Of a stretch of 64,000 bases of DNA, positions 30,110 to 40,350 are shown one piece after another. Under the pieces are notes generated by a model. It searched no databases. It was not told the origin of the DNA and worked only from the letters and a program-made list of their open reading frames with translations. The DNA lies in assembly GCA_039613835.1 (NCBI GenBank), contig CP154827.1, positions 273,501 to 337,500 of the forward strand, in the 5' to 3' direction. Within the stretch, counting starts at the first letter, position 1, and each line of letters starts with the position of its first letter. Position numbers and translations under genes: made by a program. This DNA comes from Acetobacteraceae bacterium. GTDB lineage: Bacteria; Pseudomonadota; Alphaproteobacteria; Acetobacterales; Acetobacteraceae.

Positions 30110-31011
30110 CGCGTCAGCTCCTCAATCGCGCGAGGGGTTTCAGGCACAGCGCCCTTCGCCGATCCCGCATGTGGATGGTCATGAGTGGTGCGGTGCTTTT
30201 GACGGCCTGTGGGCGTGGCGCCGCGCTACCCGTCGTGGATCAGAAAATGCAACAATCGCTGGATGCCGGGCGCAGCGCATATGATCTCGGCTATCGGGCG
30301 TAGGCCCTCTCCGCTTATCGCATGGCTTATCAGCACGCCCTTCTCAGTAATGATCAAGCGGGGCTGGGCTCTGCGGGATTTAACCTCGCCGTGGTTCATT
30401 GAAGGGATCATCATTGGCAGGCCGCGCTTGATTCCGTTTCTGTTACGGAAAAAGACCTGGCGATAAGGGGTTTCAGGACGCCAGCGCGTCTGGCGCTCGT
30501 GCAGGCGGCGGCCTTATATCAGGGAAGGAATTATGCGCAGGCTGGAATATTGCCTGTCACTTGCCTTCCTCGCCTGTCGCGTTCGGGTTGAGGGCGCAAT
30601 ATTTCTGTGGGGTGAGCCATGTTGCGTTGGGTCATGAAGCGCAGGCGCAGCAAGCTTTGACCGTGCTTGACCAGGCGCGCGCAGGATCCCGCGCCTGAGA
30701 GCTGACCGGGCCGCTTCTGCGTGCCGCAGCTTCGAATTGGCTCAGAGAGGCGTTATACGGAGAGCCTTAACGCCGCGCAGGAGGCTGTCACGTTGAATCA
30801 CCTCACCGGGAATTACAGTGTGATGCGCCAGATGCTTGATATCGCGGCCGTGAGTGTGGGGAAACTGGGGCGCTCTGACCTCGCGCGTGCGCTGACGCGC
30901 CAAAGCCAGCAAAGTCTGGAAGCTGAAAATGTCGCCCAAATCCCGTCAGATGAGCCAGGCGACCCTAACGCTGGGATGGCATTATCGCATAGCGAATCGA
31001 CGCGGCGATAA
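30106..31011 (+). pseudogene. Lipoprotein of the Mla-like operon, decayed
   Basis: The start is well preserved: a leader ending in the lipobox LLTACGRG, then a helical segment (QSLDAGRSAYDLGYRA). An in-frame TAG at 30301-30303 follows, then readable helical-repeat sequence (AYRMAYQHALLSNDQA), another stop near 30401, and several frame changes up to about 31010 (GNYSVMRQMLDIAAVSVGKLGRSDLARAL). Its probable role was as an outer-membrane partner in lipid transport, inferred from position. Confidence 0.7.
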
Positions 31012-31228
31012 TGCTGCCTGGCAAAGCCGTGAGGACGAGTGTGATGAAGGCGCGCAGAGTCAATGGGTGAAGCGATAATATCAGCGCCGCCAGAGCGACC
31101 CACAGAAATGCGCTCATGATATGGCGCAGGCGATCCATTCGGACGGAAATGGGGCCTCTGAATTGGGTCACAGCGATGCCCAGAAGCAAAACGGCCCACG
31201 CCGATATGTCAAAACCGATATGCATCAT
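30965..31228 (-). CDS. DUF3325-like small membrane protein
   Basis: 87 residues, strongly hydrophobic with two or three membrane helices and the DUF3325 look (SAFLWVALAALILSLHPL). This family usually follows a PepSY membrane protein and DUF3649 in iron-uptake operons, which is the arrangement here. The ATG overlaps the PepSY stop. It looks intact although the PepSY gene before it is broken. Confidence 0.7.
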   Translation of the reverse strand: MMHIGFDISAWAVLLLGIAVTQFRGPISVRMDRLRHIMSAFLWVALAALILSLHPLTLRAFITLVLTALPGSIIAASIRYAIMPSQR

Positions 31229-32668
31229 GATTTCAGACGCCGGGCACTGCCAAGCGCAAGGATGCCCAGCATGGCAGCAATAAAATCAATGATGGGGTAG
31301 ATGAGGGAGGCCTCATGCCAGGCTGTGTCGCGCGTTGAAAAATCAAGAACCGGGATGGCCAGACCGGCCACAGCGATGGCGAGAAGCTGACGACGTCAGG
31401 CCGAGATATAGTGCCCCCGGAAAACATCCAGAGATGCGGCACCACTGGCTGTGATCCAGACTGAAAAGAAGATGTCCGGCTCGACATGACAAGTATTCAC
31501 CATCCCTCCCGGAAGCACACGGCTTGACGCAAGATAAGCGAGCATGGCGAGCGGCAACGCTGTCGTCACGGCCAGTGTCGCCGCTTCTCCCAATCTGAAG
31601 CTGAACCGATGCCCGTTTGCACTGCGTCTTTTCATGAGAAAGATGACAAGTCCCGCGGACATCATCCAACTTCCGATAAGCCCTCCGGTGAAATAGAGGA
31701 AACGAAACGGATATCGGGTCCAACGCGCGTAATGGAGCCCGGCGAGCCAGCCTTTGACATTGGCGATATACGCTTTATGTCGCTCAAGCCGGACGTCACC
31801 TGTGGGAAGGGGAGCGATGAAGGCGTCGCGGGTGATAACCGTGCTGGCCATGTCGCTGCGAAAATATTTGATGTCATTTTGCGTGAAGGTGATGAAGCCA
31901 ACCTGCCCTTTGCCGAAAACCCCTTCCGCCTGATGGAGCAACCGGGAAATTTCGGGCGCCTCCAAAGGTGCTTGCGGTGGCATGGCGGGCTTTCTTGTCT
32001 CCCGCACCTTGCTATGCGGCATGGCGGGGAAAAGTCGCATCGCGTGGATTGACGCGCCCGTGTAAGCCATCATTGCCGTAAACGGGACGAGCAGCACACC
32101 AACCAATATATGCGCGTCTGTCCAGGAGCGCACCGAAGGCCCCTGACGCCGGAAAAGCAAAAAAATCAGGCAGAAGCCTCTTAAGCTGGGTGATCACGCC
32201 TGCCCCCAGCGTGACGAGGAGCATCAGCGCCGTGATCTCTGTCGGGATGCTGCCCCAGGGTTTCGGGAGAAACAAGCCGTGGTGAAACACGTAGAAAAAC
32301 GTGCCGCCATAAGTGACGCGGCGCGTGCGCAGTGCGCCGGAGGTCGGGTCAATGACCGGGCCGATAAAGCTCGTGCCATCATAATGCACGACACGCAAAA
32401 ACGGGTCACGGATTGAGAGGAGGATGATGAGCGGGATGAAGCCATGCGCCTGCATCTGCGCAACTTCATCAATCGCGGTGTTCATCCCGGCTTCAGTTAT
32501 CTCGGGAGAAGGATCGCGCGCGAGTTCAGGCTGCATCCAGCGCGTGATTTCCGTGTCAAAAGTGGTGAGCGCACCACAGGAGAAAATCACAACCAGGAGA
32601 AGTCCCACAATAAAACCCACCCATGCATGCAGCCAACCCATGCGTTGGCGCAGCGTGTCACTGAACAT
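31225..32668 (-). pseudogene. PepSY-domain membrane protein of an iron-uptake operon, broken
   Basis: The N-terminal helix (LHAWVGFIVGLLLVVIFSCG) and the first PepSY part are in one frame to about 32180. The frame then shifts and the second half continues (SWTDAHILVGVLLVPFTAMMAYTG, GWLAGLHYARW). An in-frame TGA at 31396-31398 cuts off the last helix region, which still reads on to 31225. Family members (COG3182) are thought to act as reductases or partners of siderophore uptake. Two independent lesions. It overlaps the DUF3649 gene before it and the DUF3325 gene after it. Confidence 0.85.
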
Positions 32669-33020
32669 GGGGAGAATAATGCGCCTGACTTAAAGCATGT
32701 CCCGCGGCACCTGCGCCTTCCTGGTGGGGCAGGGCGACGTCAGGACGTTTAAACGGAATTGAAAACACGGCAAGTAGAAAAGCAGGCATGAGAAAACAGA
32801 CCAGCAGATAGCTGAAATTTGGCGCGAAGGGAGAATGATAATGTGTTGCCACCCATTGATCGAGCTTCAACGCGCCAAACCCGAGCACCCACACACCGGC
32901 CAGCCCGCCAAGGAGCCGGCGCGCAGACCACCCATGCGCCTGGTTAAGATTGTGTCTCACTTGCAACAACTTATACGAACCGTCCAAAAAAGCAAAAAAC
33001 TGGTTAATTTCTAATTGCAA
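32658..33020 (-). CDS. DUF3649-like small membrane protein
   Basis: Up to 120 residues with two or three hydrophobic helices (LLGGLAGVWVLGFGALKL, FSYLLVCFLMPAFLLAVFSI). It is the first gene of a DUF3649-PepSY-DUF3325 set, commonly beside TonB receptors. ATG 33020 would put a possible operator inside the coding region, and a GTG at 32960 (VRHNLNQAHGW) is an alternative that leaves it outside. The coding part appears intact. Confidence 0.65.
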   Translation of the reverse strand: MQLEINQFFAFLDGSYKLLQVRHNLNQAHGWSARRLLGGLAGVWVLGFGALKLDQWVATHYHSPFAPNFSYLLVCFLMPAFLLAVFSIPFKRPDVALPHQEGAGAAGHALSQAHYSPHVQ

Positions 33021-33043
33021 CTGTTTCTCATTTGAGACAACTG
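32950..33043. promoter_or_regulatory. Divergent control region with a repeated TCTCA element
   Basis: Two similar 19-base blocks, 32953-32971 and 33024-33042, match at 15 of 19 positions and both contain TCTCA and ACAACT. The second includes the dyad TCTCATTTGAGA at 33026-33037. It lies between the DUF3649 gene and the TonB receptor. A Fur-type iron regulator is the natural candidate, because TCTCATTTG resembles half of a Fur site, but this is inference. Confidence 0.4.
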
Positions 33044-33090
33044 GAAGGAAGTTGAAGTCAGTTCAACCCTTTGTCAACAAACATTTCACG

Positions 33091-35323
33091 ATGGAGTCTC
33101 TTTTGGTGACCTCTCATACCCGCCAATTCTCTCGTTCTTTTACGCGCGTTGGCCTTACCTTTCTGGGCGCCTCAATAGGTTTCACCGCGCAGGCGGCACC
33201 GGCAACGCCTGTCGATGCAGGGACGCATCAATCTTCAGCCAGCAATGTGACATCCGTGAATGCGTCGGATCGGGAAAACCTCGTCGTCCGTGCCAAACGT
33301 GAGAATCAGATGGAAGTCACGCAGAGTGGCGATCTCGGCGTGCTCGGGCATATGAGCGGACTTGACGCGCCTTTTAATGTGCGCAGTTACACGTCCAGCA
33401 TCATGCTCAACCAGAAGGCGCAGACGCTGGGGGAGGTGCTTGAAAATGATCCCTCCGTGCGGATGACTCTCGGCTACGGTAATTTCTCCCAGATGTTTAT
33501 TATTCGCGGCCTGGCTGTCGCCGGAGATGATGTCGGGATTGACGGGCTTTACGGCATTGCGCCCCGTCAGCTCCTCCTGCCGCAATTATATGAGCAGGTG
33601 CAGGTGCTAAACGGCACCAATGCTTTCGTGAATGGTGCGGCCCCGGGTGGGACCTCAATCGGCGGTAGCGTCAATCTCAAACTGAAGCAGGCCGGTAAGG
33701 ACCCGATCACGCGCCTTACCGGCAATTATGGCTCCCGCGGTCAGGGGGGTGGCGTGCTGGATGTCAGTCGGCGATTCGGGCGCAACGATCAGTTCGGTTT
33801 CCGGCTGAATGCGGCGGGGATGGGGGCAATGACACCATTGAGGGTGAAAACGCCGCGCTCTTGCCATTGGCGGTGCCTTCGACTGGCATGATGTTTCCAA
33901 CCATACGCGGCTGATTACCGATATCGCTTACCAGAATCAGGGCGTTTATCATGGCCGCCCGGGTGTGCTGCTGTCATCCACCCTGACATCAGTCCCCCGC
34001 CCGCCATCGGCCTCCGCCAATTACGGACTGCCCTGGACCTACACCAACCTCAATTACCTTTTCGGCCTCATGAGGCTGGAGCATGATTTCACCCCGCATT
34101 TGATGGGCTACGCGTCATTCGGGGGCAGAGCGGGTGGGAGAAGGGCGATTACGCTCAGCCAACCGTGACAGATGTGCAGACAGGGGCAGCCACTTATGGC
34201 GGGATGTACGTCCCTGCCTTCACCACCAATGAAAGCCTTCAGGCGGGTTTCCGTGGGAAGTTCGATACCGGGCCGCTGCGGCACGAAGTGAATCTCGGTG
34301 GCTCCTCAGTATGGACGAATATGGCGACCGCTTATTCCATGGCGCTGACGAAAGGTGACACAAACCTTTACGGCCCTTACGGAAATCAGGCGCACCTGCC
34401 TTACAGCTTCTCAGGGGGTAACGTCGATAATCCGCAGCTCAATAATACGACGCGCCTCTGGAGTCTCTTTTTCTCCGATACCGTCAAGGCTTTTCATGAC
34501 CGTGTCGCTCTGACCGCCGGGTTCTGCTATCAGAATATCCGGCAGATTTTCTATAATTACGGCGCCAGTCCGGCGGATCGTTACGCGCAGGGCGCCTTCA
34601 CGCCGGTTGTCGGCCTGACTGTGCACCCGACGCGCCACACGGCGATCTACTTCAACCGGTCAGAGGGCCTGTCACCTGGCCCGACAGCGGGCGGCAATGT
34701 CGTAAATCTTGGGGAAATCTTCCCACCTTATCGCACCGTGCAATATGAAGTGGGTGCGAAATATATCCAGCGCAATTTCGCGGCCTCGCTGGCGCTTTTC
34801 TAGATGAGCATCCCCAGCTCATATGTCGAGCCTCTGGGCGATACACAGGGCGGTCGGTCTATACCGTCAATGGCATGCAGCATAATCGCGGCATTGAGCT
34901 CAATATCAACGGCACGATTGTTAAAGGACTGCGCTTCAATGGCGGTGCCACCGTCCTTCATGCGACGCAGATCCGCACGGCGAATGGTGCGCAGAATGGC
35001 TTGAAATCGCTGGGCGTGCCGGGCTACATGATCAGTAGTAACATTAAATATGATGTGCCGAAACTGAAGGACTCACCCTCGTCGCCCGTGTTGAGTAGAC
35101 GGGACATCAATGGACCAATGCCAATAACACCCAGCGTGTTCCGGCCTGGACGCGTGCTGATCTTGCCGCGCGCTATGTCTTTCTCGCGGGTAAGAAACCG
35201 CTGACATTGCGCTTCGGTGTCGATAACATCGCCAATAACAGTTATCGGACGTCCGCCTATGGCGGCCACCTCTATCAGGGCCTGCCGCGCGTCTATAAAT
35301 TCTCATTCACGACGGATCTGTAA
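33091..35323 (+). pseudogene. TonB-dependent siderophore receptor, decayed
   Basis: The N-terminus has a signal peptide (TFLGASIGFTAQAA), a TonB box (ENLVVRAKR) and a plug domain (GEVLENDPSVRMTLGYGNFSQ, IIRGLAV). Frameshifts occur near 33825, 33855 and 34130, an in-frame TAG ends the barrel at 34801-34803, and further shifts occur before the last beta strand (YKFSFTTDL) at 35323. ATG 33091 and GTG 33106 are both possible starts. At least five lesions. Outer-membrane iron-siderophore uptake is lost here together with its PepSY partner. Confidence 0.9.
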
Positions 35324-35330
35324 TGCAAAA

Positions 35331-35352
35331 AGGGGCGGTGACACGCGCCCCT
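35331..35352 (+). terminator. Hairpin after the TonB receptor
   Basis: AGGGGCG (35331-35337) pairs with CGCCCCT (35346-35352), followed by a short T-rich tail (ttcttt). It sits 8 bases after the receptor stop, so it is the receptor terminator. Confidence 0.7.
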
Positions 35353-35370
35353 TTCTTTACACTGCAAAAA

Positions 35371-35410
35371 CCGCCTTGCCGTCTGATAAATCAGGGCAGG
35401 GCGGTTTTTT
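35371..35410. terminator. Bidirectional terminator between the TonB receptor and bioB
   Basis: CCGCCTTGCC (35371-35380) pairs with GGGCAGGGCGG (35393-35403) with one bulge. T6 follows on the plus strand and a T5 run on the minus strand. It serves the convergent genes on both sides. Confidence 0.75.
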
Positions 35411-35418
35411 ATGCGGTT

Positions 35419-36429
35419 TTAATGGGTTTTTGTCGCGGGGCGCATACCGAGTTGCGCCAAAAGGCGACGATCACGATGCTCGCTCGGATTCGGTGTCGTC
35501 AGAAGTTTATCACCGCAGAAAATCGAGTTCGCGCCCGCCATGAAGACAAGCGCATGGGCCTCGTCACTCAAAAGTTCACGCCCTGCCGCCAGGCGGACAT
35601 GGCTCGCGGGCATGGTGATCCGGGCTGTTGCGACGACACGCGCGAAAGTGATGGGGTCAATCGGCGCCGCATTCTCAAGCGGCGTGCCAGCGACACGGAT
35701 GAGGAGGTTGATCGGCACGCTCTCCGGGTGCTGGGGCAGGTTGGCGAGGGTCATGATCAGCCCGACGCGGTCATTCTCATCCTCTCCCATCCCGACAATC
35801 CCGCCGCAACAGACATGAATGCCGGCCTCACGCACATTTTCGAGCGTATCAAGACGGTCCTGATAGGTGCGGGTGGAGATAATCTGGCTGTAAAATTCCT
35901 CTGACGTGTCGAGATTATGGTTGTAATAATCGAGCCCTGCTTCCTTGAGGGCCGCACTCTGCGCGGCTGTTAACATGCCGAGCGTAACGCAGCTTTCCAG
36001 CCCCAGTGATTTGACGCCGCGTATCATCTCACACACGGTTTCAAGGTCATGGTCCTTGGGGGACCGCCATGCGGCGCCCATGCAGAAGCGCCCGGCCCCC
36101 GCATCCTTCGCACGCTTTGCTTCATCAAGCACTTTCTCAATGCTCATCAGGCGCTCTGCCTGCTGACGCTCAGCATGTCGGGCGTTCTGGGGGCAGTAGG
36201 CGCAATCCTCGGGGCAGCCCCCTGTTTTGATGGAGAGAAGCGTCGAGATCTGGACTTCATTCGGGTCAAAATAAGTGCGATGCAGGGTTTGCGCCCTGAA
36301 CATCAGTTCCGGAAAGGGAAGCGTCAGCAGGGCCGCGACCTCGTCACGCGTCCAATCGTGTCTTATCTCGGATTTTCGGGTCATATCCGTGGACCGGGTG
36401 ACGGGTTGCGAGTGTAAGGCCATATTCAT
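35419..36429 (-). CDS. bioB: Biotin synthase
   Basis: Radical SAM enzyme that inserts sulfur into dethiobiotin. 336 residues with the cluster motif [28 protein letters not shown] and [13 protein letters not shown]. Complete. It ends just beyond the shared terminator. No other bio genes are seen nearby. The start may be ATG 36429 or an internal ATG about 15 codons later. Confidence 0.95.
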   Translation of the reverse strand: MNMALHSQPVTRSTDMTRKSEIRHDWTRDEVAALLTLPFPELMFRAQTLHRTYFDPNEVQISTLLSIKTGGCPEDCAYCPQNARHAERQQAERLMSIEKVLDEAKRAKDAGAGRFCMGAAWRSPKDHDLETVCEMIRGVKSLGLESCVTLGMLTAAQSAALKEAGLDYYNHNLDTSEEFYSQIISTRTYQDRLDTLENVREAGIHVCCGGIVGMGEDENDRVGLIMTLANLPQHPESVPINLLIRVAGTPLENAAPIDPITFARVVATARITMPASHVRLAAGRELLSDEAHALVFMAGANSIFCGDKLLTTPNPSEHRDRRLLAQLGMRPATKTH

Positions 36430-36638
36430 TGTCGCGAATGCTCCAGAAAACCATCATCAAATCGGCTAACGATATCATGAGACGCATCGTTTGTCACGTC
36501 CATGCAAAGCCGCGACAGGCAACATGCGCCCCTTGCCAGCGTTAACACTGTCAGACTTCGCTTGATCCTGCGCGCAACGAGGCGCATGTTATTAGATCAG
36601 GCGAGGTGTCCGCCGCAAGTGGCACGTTTGGGGATCGT

Positions 36639-37460
36639 ATGAAACACTGGCGCATTGAGCAACTGGATTGGGATGCTTTCGACGTAACGAAGGTCGATCC
36701 TGAAATTATTCCTATCGTCAAAGCCGCTTCTGTCGTTGAGCGCAATAGTCTGGATTACGCTGCCTACCTTAATAATGTCTTTATCGGCGACCCGGATTTT
36801 GCCAAAGCCGCAGATGCGTGGGCGGTTGAGGAAGTGCAGCATGGCGACGCATTAGGTAAATGGGCCATGCTCGCTGATCCGATATGGGACTACAAATCAG
36901 CATTTCAGCGTTACCGTCAGACTTATAAAATTGACAAGGACGTCGATGCTTCCATCCGAGGCTCCAGCACAGGGGAGCTGATTGCGCGCTGCATGGTGGA
37001 GACGGGAACATCCTCCTTTTATACAGCCCTGGCGGACAGCACGGATGAGCCTGTTCTCAAAGCGATCTGTAAGCAGATCGCTGCTGATGAATTCCGCCAT
37101 TTCAAGCTTTTTTATGACCACATGCACCGTTATCTCGGGCGGGAAAAGCTGGGGGTGATCCGTCGGGCGCAGATCGCTTTAGGGCGTGTGCTTGAAAGCG
37201 AGGATGATGAGCTCGCTTCCGCTTTTTATACGACGAATATACCTGAAGGCACACCTTATGATTACGGGCGCTGCATCGCGGATTATATGGCGCGGGCCAT
37301 GCCACGTTACCGCCCGAACCATATTCGGCGCGTTGTTAGCATGATATTCAAGACAATCGGGATCAAGCCGCATTCCGTCATCCAGACAGGCGCGGCGAAG
37401 CTGATGTACCGGATCATTCAATTCAAATCCCGGCAATATCAGAAACAACTGGCAGGCTGA
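36639..37460 (+). CDS. Ferritin-like di-iron protein related to acyl-ACP desaturases
   Basis: 273 residues, all-helical. Two di-iron motifs fit the ferritin-like pattern: a first helix with VVERNSLDYAAYL, then EEVQHGDALGKW, and later CMVETGTSSFYTAL with ADEFRHFKLFYDH. These are the E..EExxH pairs of rubrerythrin/acyl-ACP-desaturase-like proteins. The reaction is unknown. ATG 36639 (MKHWRIEQLDW) is preferred to the GTG at 36606. It is divergent from bioB and is followed after 42 bases by a lipoprotein gene. Confidence 0.75.
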   Translation: MKHWRIEQLDWDAFDVTKVDPEIIPIVKAASVVERNSLDYAAYLNNVFIGDPDFAKAADAWAVEEVQHGDALGKWAMLADPIWDYKSAFQRYRQTYKIDKDVDASIRGSSTGELIARCMVETGTSSFYTALADSTDEPVLKAICKQIAADEFRHFKLFYDHMHRYLGREKLGVIRRAQIALGRVLESEDDELASAFYTTNIPEGTPYDYGRCIADYMARAMPRYRPNHIRRVVSMIFKTIGIKPHSVIQTGAAKLMYRIIQFKSRQYQKQLAG

Positions 37461-37502
37461 GATAAACCGCGTAGCCTGACCCAAAAGCAGGACATCCCGT
37501 CG

Positions 37503-38153
37503 ATGAGAAAGAAAACGGTTCAGCTCTGCATTCCTCAATCCGGCCGTTCCATCAGGCTCGGTGTGCTGTGTCTGACGCTGGGCGATTTGCTTTCCCTCAC
37601 AGCATGTAGCGGCACCTGGCGACATGACCCTTATGCCCTGCCCATCGCCCGCTACAGCGCCGGGTCGATCGCAGACGCCGAGTCCACTGCGTCCGTGGAA
37701 GCGGCGCGGCAGCTCATGGATCAGGTGGGTGTTTCGCGATATACGTCACAGGACTGGCAGCCGGGACGGGTGAGGGAGGCCGTTCTGCTGACCTTTCGGG
37801 ATGATGTGTCGGCGGCGCAGAAACAGGCTTTTGCCCAACGCCTCGCGCGCCTGACGCAGGATGCCCGCCGCCCGGATGGAAGTCACCCGATCGACATGAT
37901 TGAAATGGGGTGGGAGGGCGCGCCGAGCCTGTCCCCCACGGGAAGACACTTCCTTTATATTCTGCAATTCCGATCGGAAGGGGACCGTCACTTCGTCATG
38001 GGGCCGCCCATCGTGACAGATCCGCATTTTTATGACCCGGCTTATGCGGCTTTTTCCGCTTTCATGTCCGGGCTGATTGTCGACCGCACGGAGTATGGTT
38101 ATCATCCAGCCATCGTTCCGGGAATCGTTGCGCAATCAAAACGCGCATCCTGA
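37503..38153 (+). CDS. Lipoprotein with a Dabb-like (stress-responsive A/B barrel) domain
   Basis: 216 residues. The leader ends in the lipobox LSLTACSG, with Cys at residue 35. The mature part contains a Dabb-type ferredoxin-like domain: REAVLLTFRDDVSAAQKQAF, then IEMGWEGAPSLSP and HFLYILQFRSEGDRH with DPAYAAFSAFM. Dabb proteins form dimeric barrels; some bind hydrophobic substrates. No function is known for a lipid-anchored form. It follows the ferritin-like gene on the same strand. Confidence 0.7.
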   Translation: MRKKTVQLCIPQSGRSIRLGVLCLTLGDLLSLTACSGTWRHDPYALPIARYSAGSIADAESTASVEAARQLMDQVGVSRYTSQDWQPGRVREAVLLTFRDDVSAAQKQAFAQRLARLTQDARRPDGSHPIDMIEMGWEGAPSLSPTGRHFLYILQFRSEGDRHFVMGPPIVTDPHFYDPAYAAFSAFMSGLIVDRTEYGYHPAIVPGIVAQSKRAS

Positions 38154-38232
38154 AGGCAGGGGGCGACCTTCAGAAATGCTTATAACAGACATGCCAAGCT
38201 CGGCATGAAAGACAAATATCAGGAGCTCTGGT

Positions 38233-40296
38233 TTGACCAAAAAATCTATTCTGAAAAAGAGTCTTCTTGCCGCGAGTGCGACCTGGCTGGTCGTGGCCGG
38301 GGCGCAGTTCGGTCGTGCCGAAACAAAGCCTTATCCGGCAGGATGGGGTTTTGATACAGCGGGCATGAACCGATCGGTCAAGCCGGGGGATGACTTCTTC
38401 AGTTTCGCGAACGGCACCTACATCAAAAATATTCGCATCCCGGATGATCGCTCAAGCTTCGGCGCGTTTGAGGTTCTGGCGGAAACAGCACGTGAGCGCG
38501 TTAAATCCCTGTTGATGGAAGCGGGTAAGAACGCGCCGGACTCTCCGATCACGACAAGTGAGAAACTGGGCGTTTACTACGCGACCTTCCTTGATGAGGC
38601 GAAAGCCAACCAGCTCGGCAATACGCCGCTTAAACCTTATCTGACCGAAATTCGTAACGCGCATGATATTAAATCGGCTGTTGCTCTCTTCGGCAAAGCA
38701 TCTCACCAGTTTTTCTATAGTCCGTTTGAAATCTCCATCATGGCGGGTTTTGACGACCCGACAAAATATGTCATCGCGCTCGGTCAGGGACGCCTTGGTA
38801 TGCCGGATCGAGACTATTATCTGAAGCCGGAATTCGCGGCCAAGAAAAAAGCCTACCGCGCCTATGTTGAGAAAATGCTGGGGCTGATTAATTGGCCCAA
38901 TGCCGCGCTGGAAGCGACACGCATCGTAACGTTTGAGACGGAACTTGCCAAAGCGGAATGGCCCCTTCAGGCCCTGCGCGACCCTCTGCGTTTGAATAAC
39001 CCGATGAGCCTGGCGCAGCTACAGGCGAAAGTGCCGGAAATTGACTGGTCGCTTCTCCTGACCGAGGCCGGTATCAAACCGGAGGATTTCAAGTCCGAGA
39101 AACTTGTTGTGCTTGAGCCTGCTGCGATCCGAAACATGGCGGCACACATTGCCGGGCTCGATAATGCGACCCGTCAGGCGTGGATGGCGTTTCATCCTGC
39201 GGATGATGCGGCCCCTTATCTCAGCCATAATTTCGTGCAGGCTTCTTTCGACTTTAACGCGCATGAGCTTGAGGGCCAGCCGAAACTGAGTGCAAGATGG
39301 AAACAATCTGTCACCGCCACGTCCGCCGCCATGGGTTGGGCCATCGGGCAGCAATATGTCAAGCGTTACTTCCCGCCGAGCGCCAAGGCCAGCATCACCA
39401 GCCTTGTCGGAGAGGTCAAAGAGGTTTTTTCTGAGAGATTGCGGCATAATCCTTGGATGTCACCCGAAACGCGTGAGAAAGCGGGGCGCAAGCTCAATAA
39501 CTTCCGCATCGAGGTTGGGTATCCCTACAAATGGCGTGATTACACGGCGCTGGAAGTGAAAAAGGGCGATATTTTCGGCAATGCGACGCGCGCTGCGGCC
39601 TTTAAATGGCAGCATGATCTGTCCCACGTGGGCAAGGATGTTGACCGGACCGAATGGGAAATGACGCCCCAAACCGTCAACGCCTACAATGAGCCGACAC
39701 AGGTTGAAATTGTCTTCCCGGCAGCCATCTTGCAGCCACCTTTCTTTGACCCGAATGGCGACACAGCCATTAATTACGGCGCGATTGGCGGGGTGATCGG
39801 TCATGAAATGACGCATTCATTCGATGATGAAGGGCGTCAGTTTGATGAAAAAGGCCGCGTGCATCAGTGGTGGACACCAGAGGACATCAAGCGCTTCAAC
39901 GTGCTGGCGGATCGCTTCGGCGCGCAATATGAGAAGTTTGAGGTCTTCCCCGGGCTTCATCTCAACAGCAAATTGACGATGGGCGAAAACATCGCTGACC
40001 TGGGTGGGCTCACCCTCGCGCTTAACGCCTATCACGCATCACTCAAGAGCAAGTCGGCACCGGTTGTGCACGGTCTGACGGGTGACCAGCGTGTTTTCCT
40101 CGGTTGGGCGCAGGTCTGGCGGGAAAAATTGCGGGATGATATCGTCAGAAAACGTGTGACTACAGATCCACACTCTCCGCCAAAAGCACGAGTCAATCTG
40201 CCAGCGCATAATCTTAACGATTGGTATGATGCTTTTGACGTAAAACCGAAAGACAAGCTTTATATTCCGCCCGAGCAGCGGGTTGTGATCTGGTAA
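38233..40296 (+). CDS. pepO: M13-family (neprilysin/PepO-like) zinc metallopeptidase
   Basis: 687 residues, exported by a signal peptide (LLAASATWLVVAGAQFGRAE). The zinc motif HEMTH lies at about residues 524-528, in GGVIGHEMTHSFDDEGRQ. The third ligand is in MGENIADLGGL near residue 585, and NAYNEPTQVEIVFPAAILQPP is the M13 substrate-site block. The start is TTG at 38233 with the ribosome site AGGAG about 9 bases upstream. Complete. It probably degrades peptides in the periplasm. Confidence 0.93.
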   Translation: MTKKSILKKSLLAASATWLVVAGAQFGRAETKPYPAGWGFDTAGMNRSVKPGDDFFSFANGTYIKNIRIPDDRSSFGAFEVLAETARERVKSLLMEAGKNAPDSPITTSEKLGVYYATFLDEAKANQLGNTPLKPYLTEIRNAHDIKSAVALFGKASHQFFYSPFEISIMAGFDDPTKYVIALGQGRLGMPDRDYYLKPEFAAKKKAYRAYVEKMLGLINWPNAALEATRIVTFETELAKAEWPLQALRDPLRLNNPMSLAQLQAKVPEIDWSLLLTEAGIKPEDFKSEKLVVLEPAAIRNMAAHIAGLDNATRQAWMAFHPADDAAPYLSHNFVQASFDFNAHELEGQPKLSARWKQSVTATSAAMGWAIGQQYVKRYFPPSAKASITSLVGEVKEVFSERLRHNPWMSPETREKAGRKLNNFRIEVGYPYKWRDYTALEVKKGDIFGNATRAAAFKWQHDLSHVGKDVDRTEWEMTPQTVNAYNEPTQVEIVFPAAILQPPFFDPNGDTAINYGAIGGVIGHEMTHSFDDEGRQFDEKGRVHQWWTPEDIKRFNVLADRFGAQYEKFEVFPGLHLNSKLTMGENIADLGGLTLALNAYHASLKSKSAPVVHGLTGDQRVFLGWAQVWREKLRDDIVRKRVTTDPHSPPKARVNLPAHNLNDWYDAFDVKPKDKLYIPPEQRVVIW

Positions 40297-40350
40297 TTAT
40301 ATAACGGGGATTAAAGCGAAAGGAGGGCACGTGCCGGGCAGCGTCTAGGC

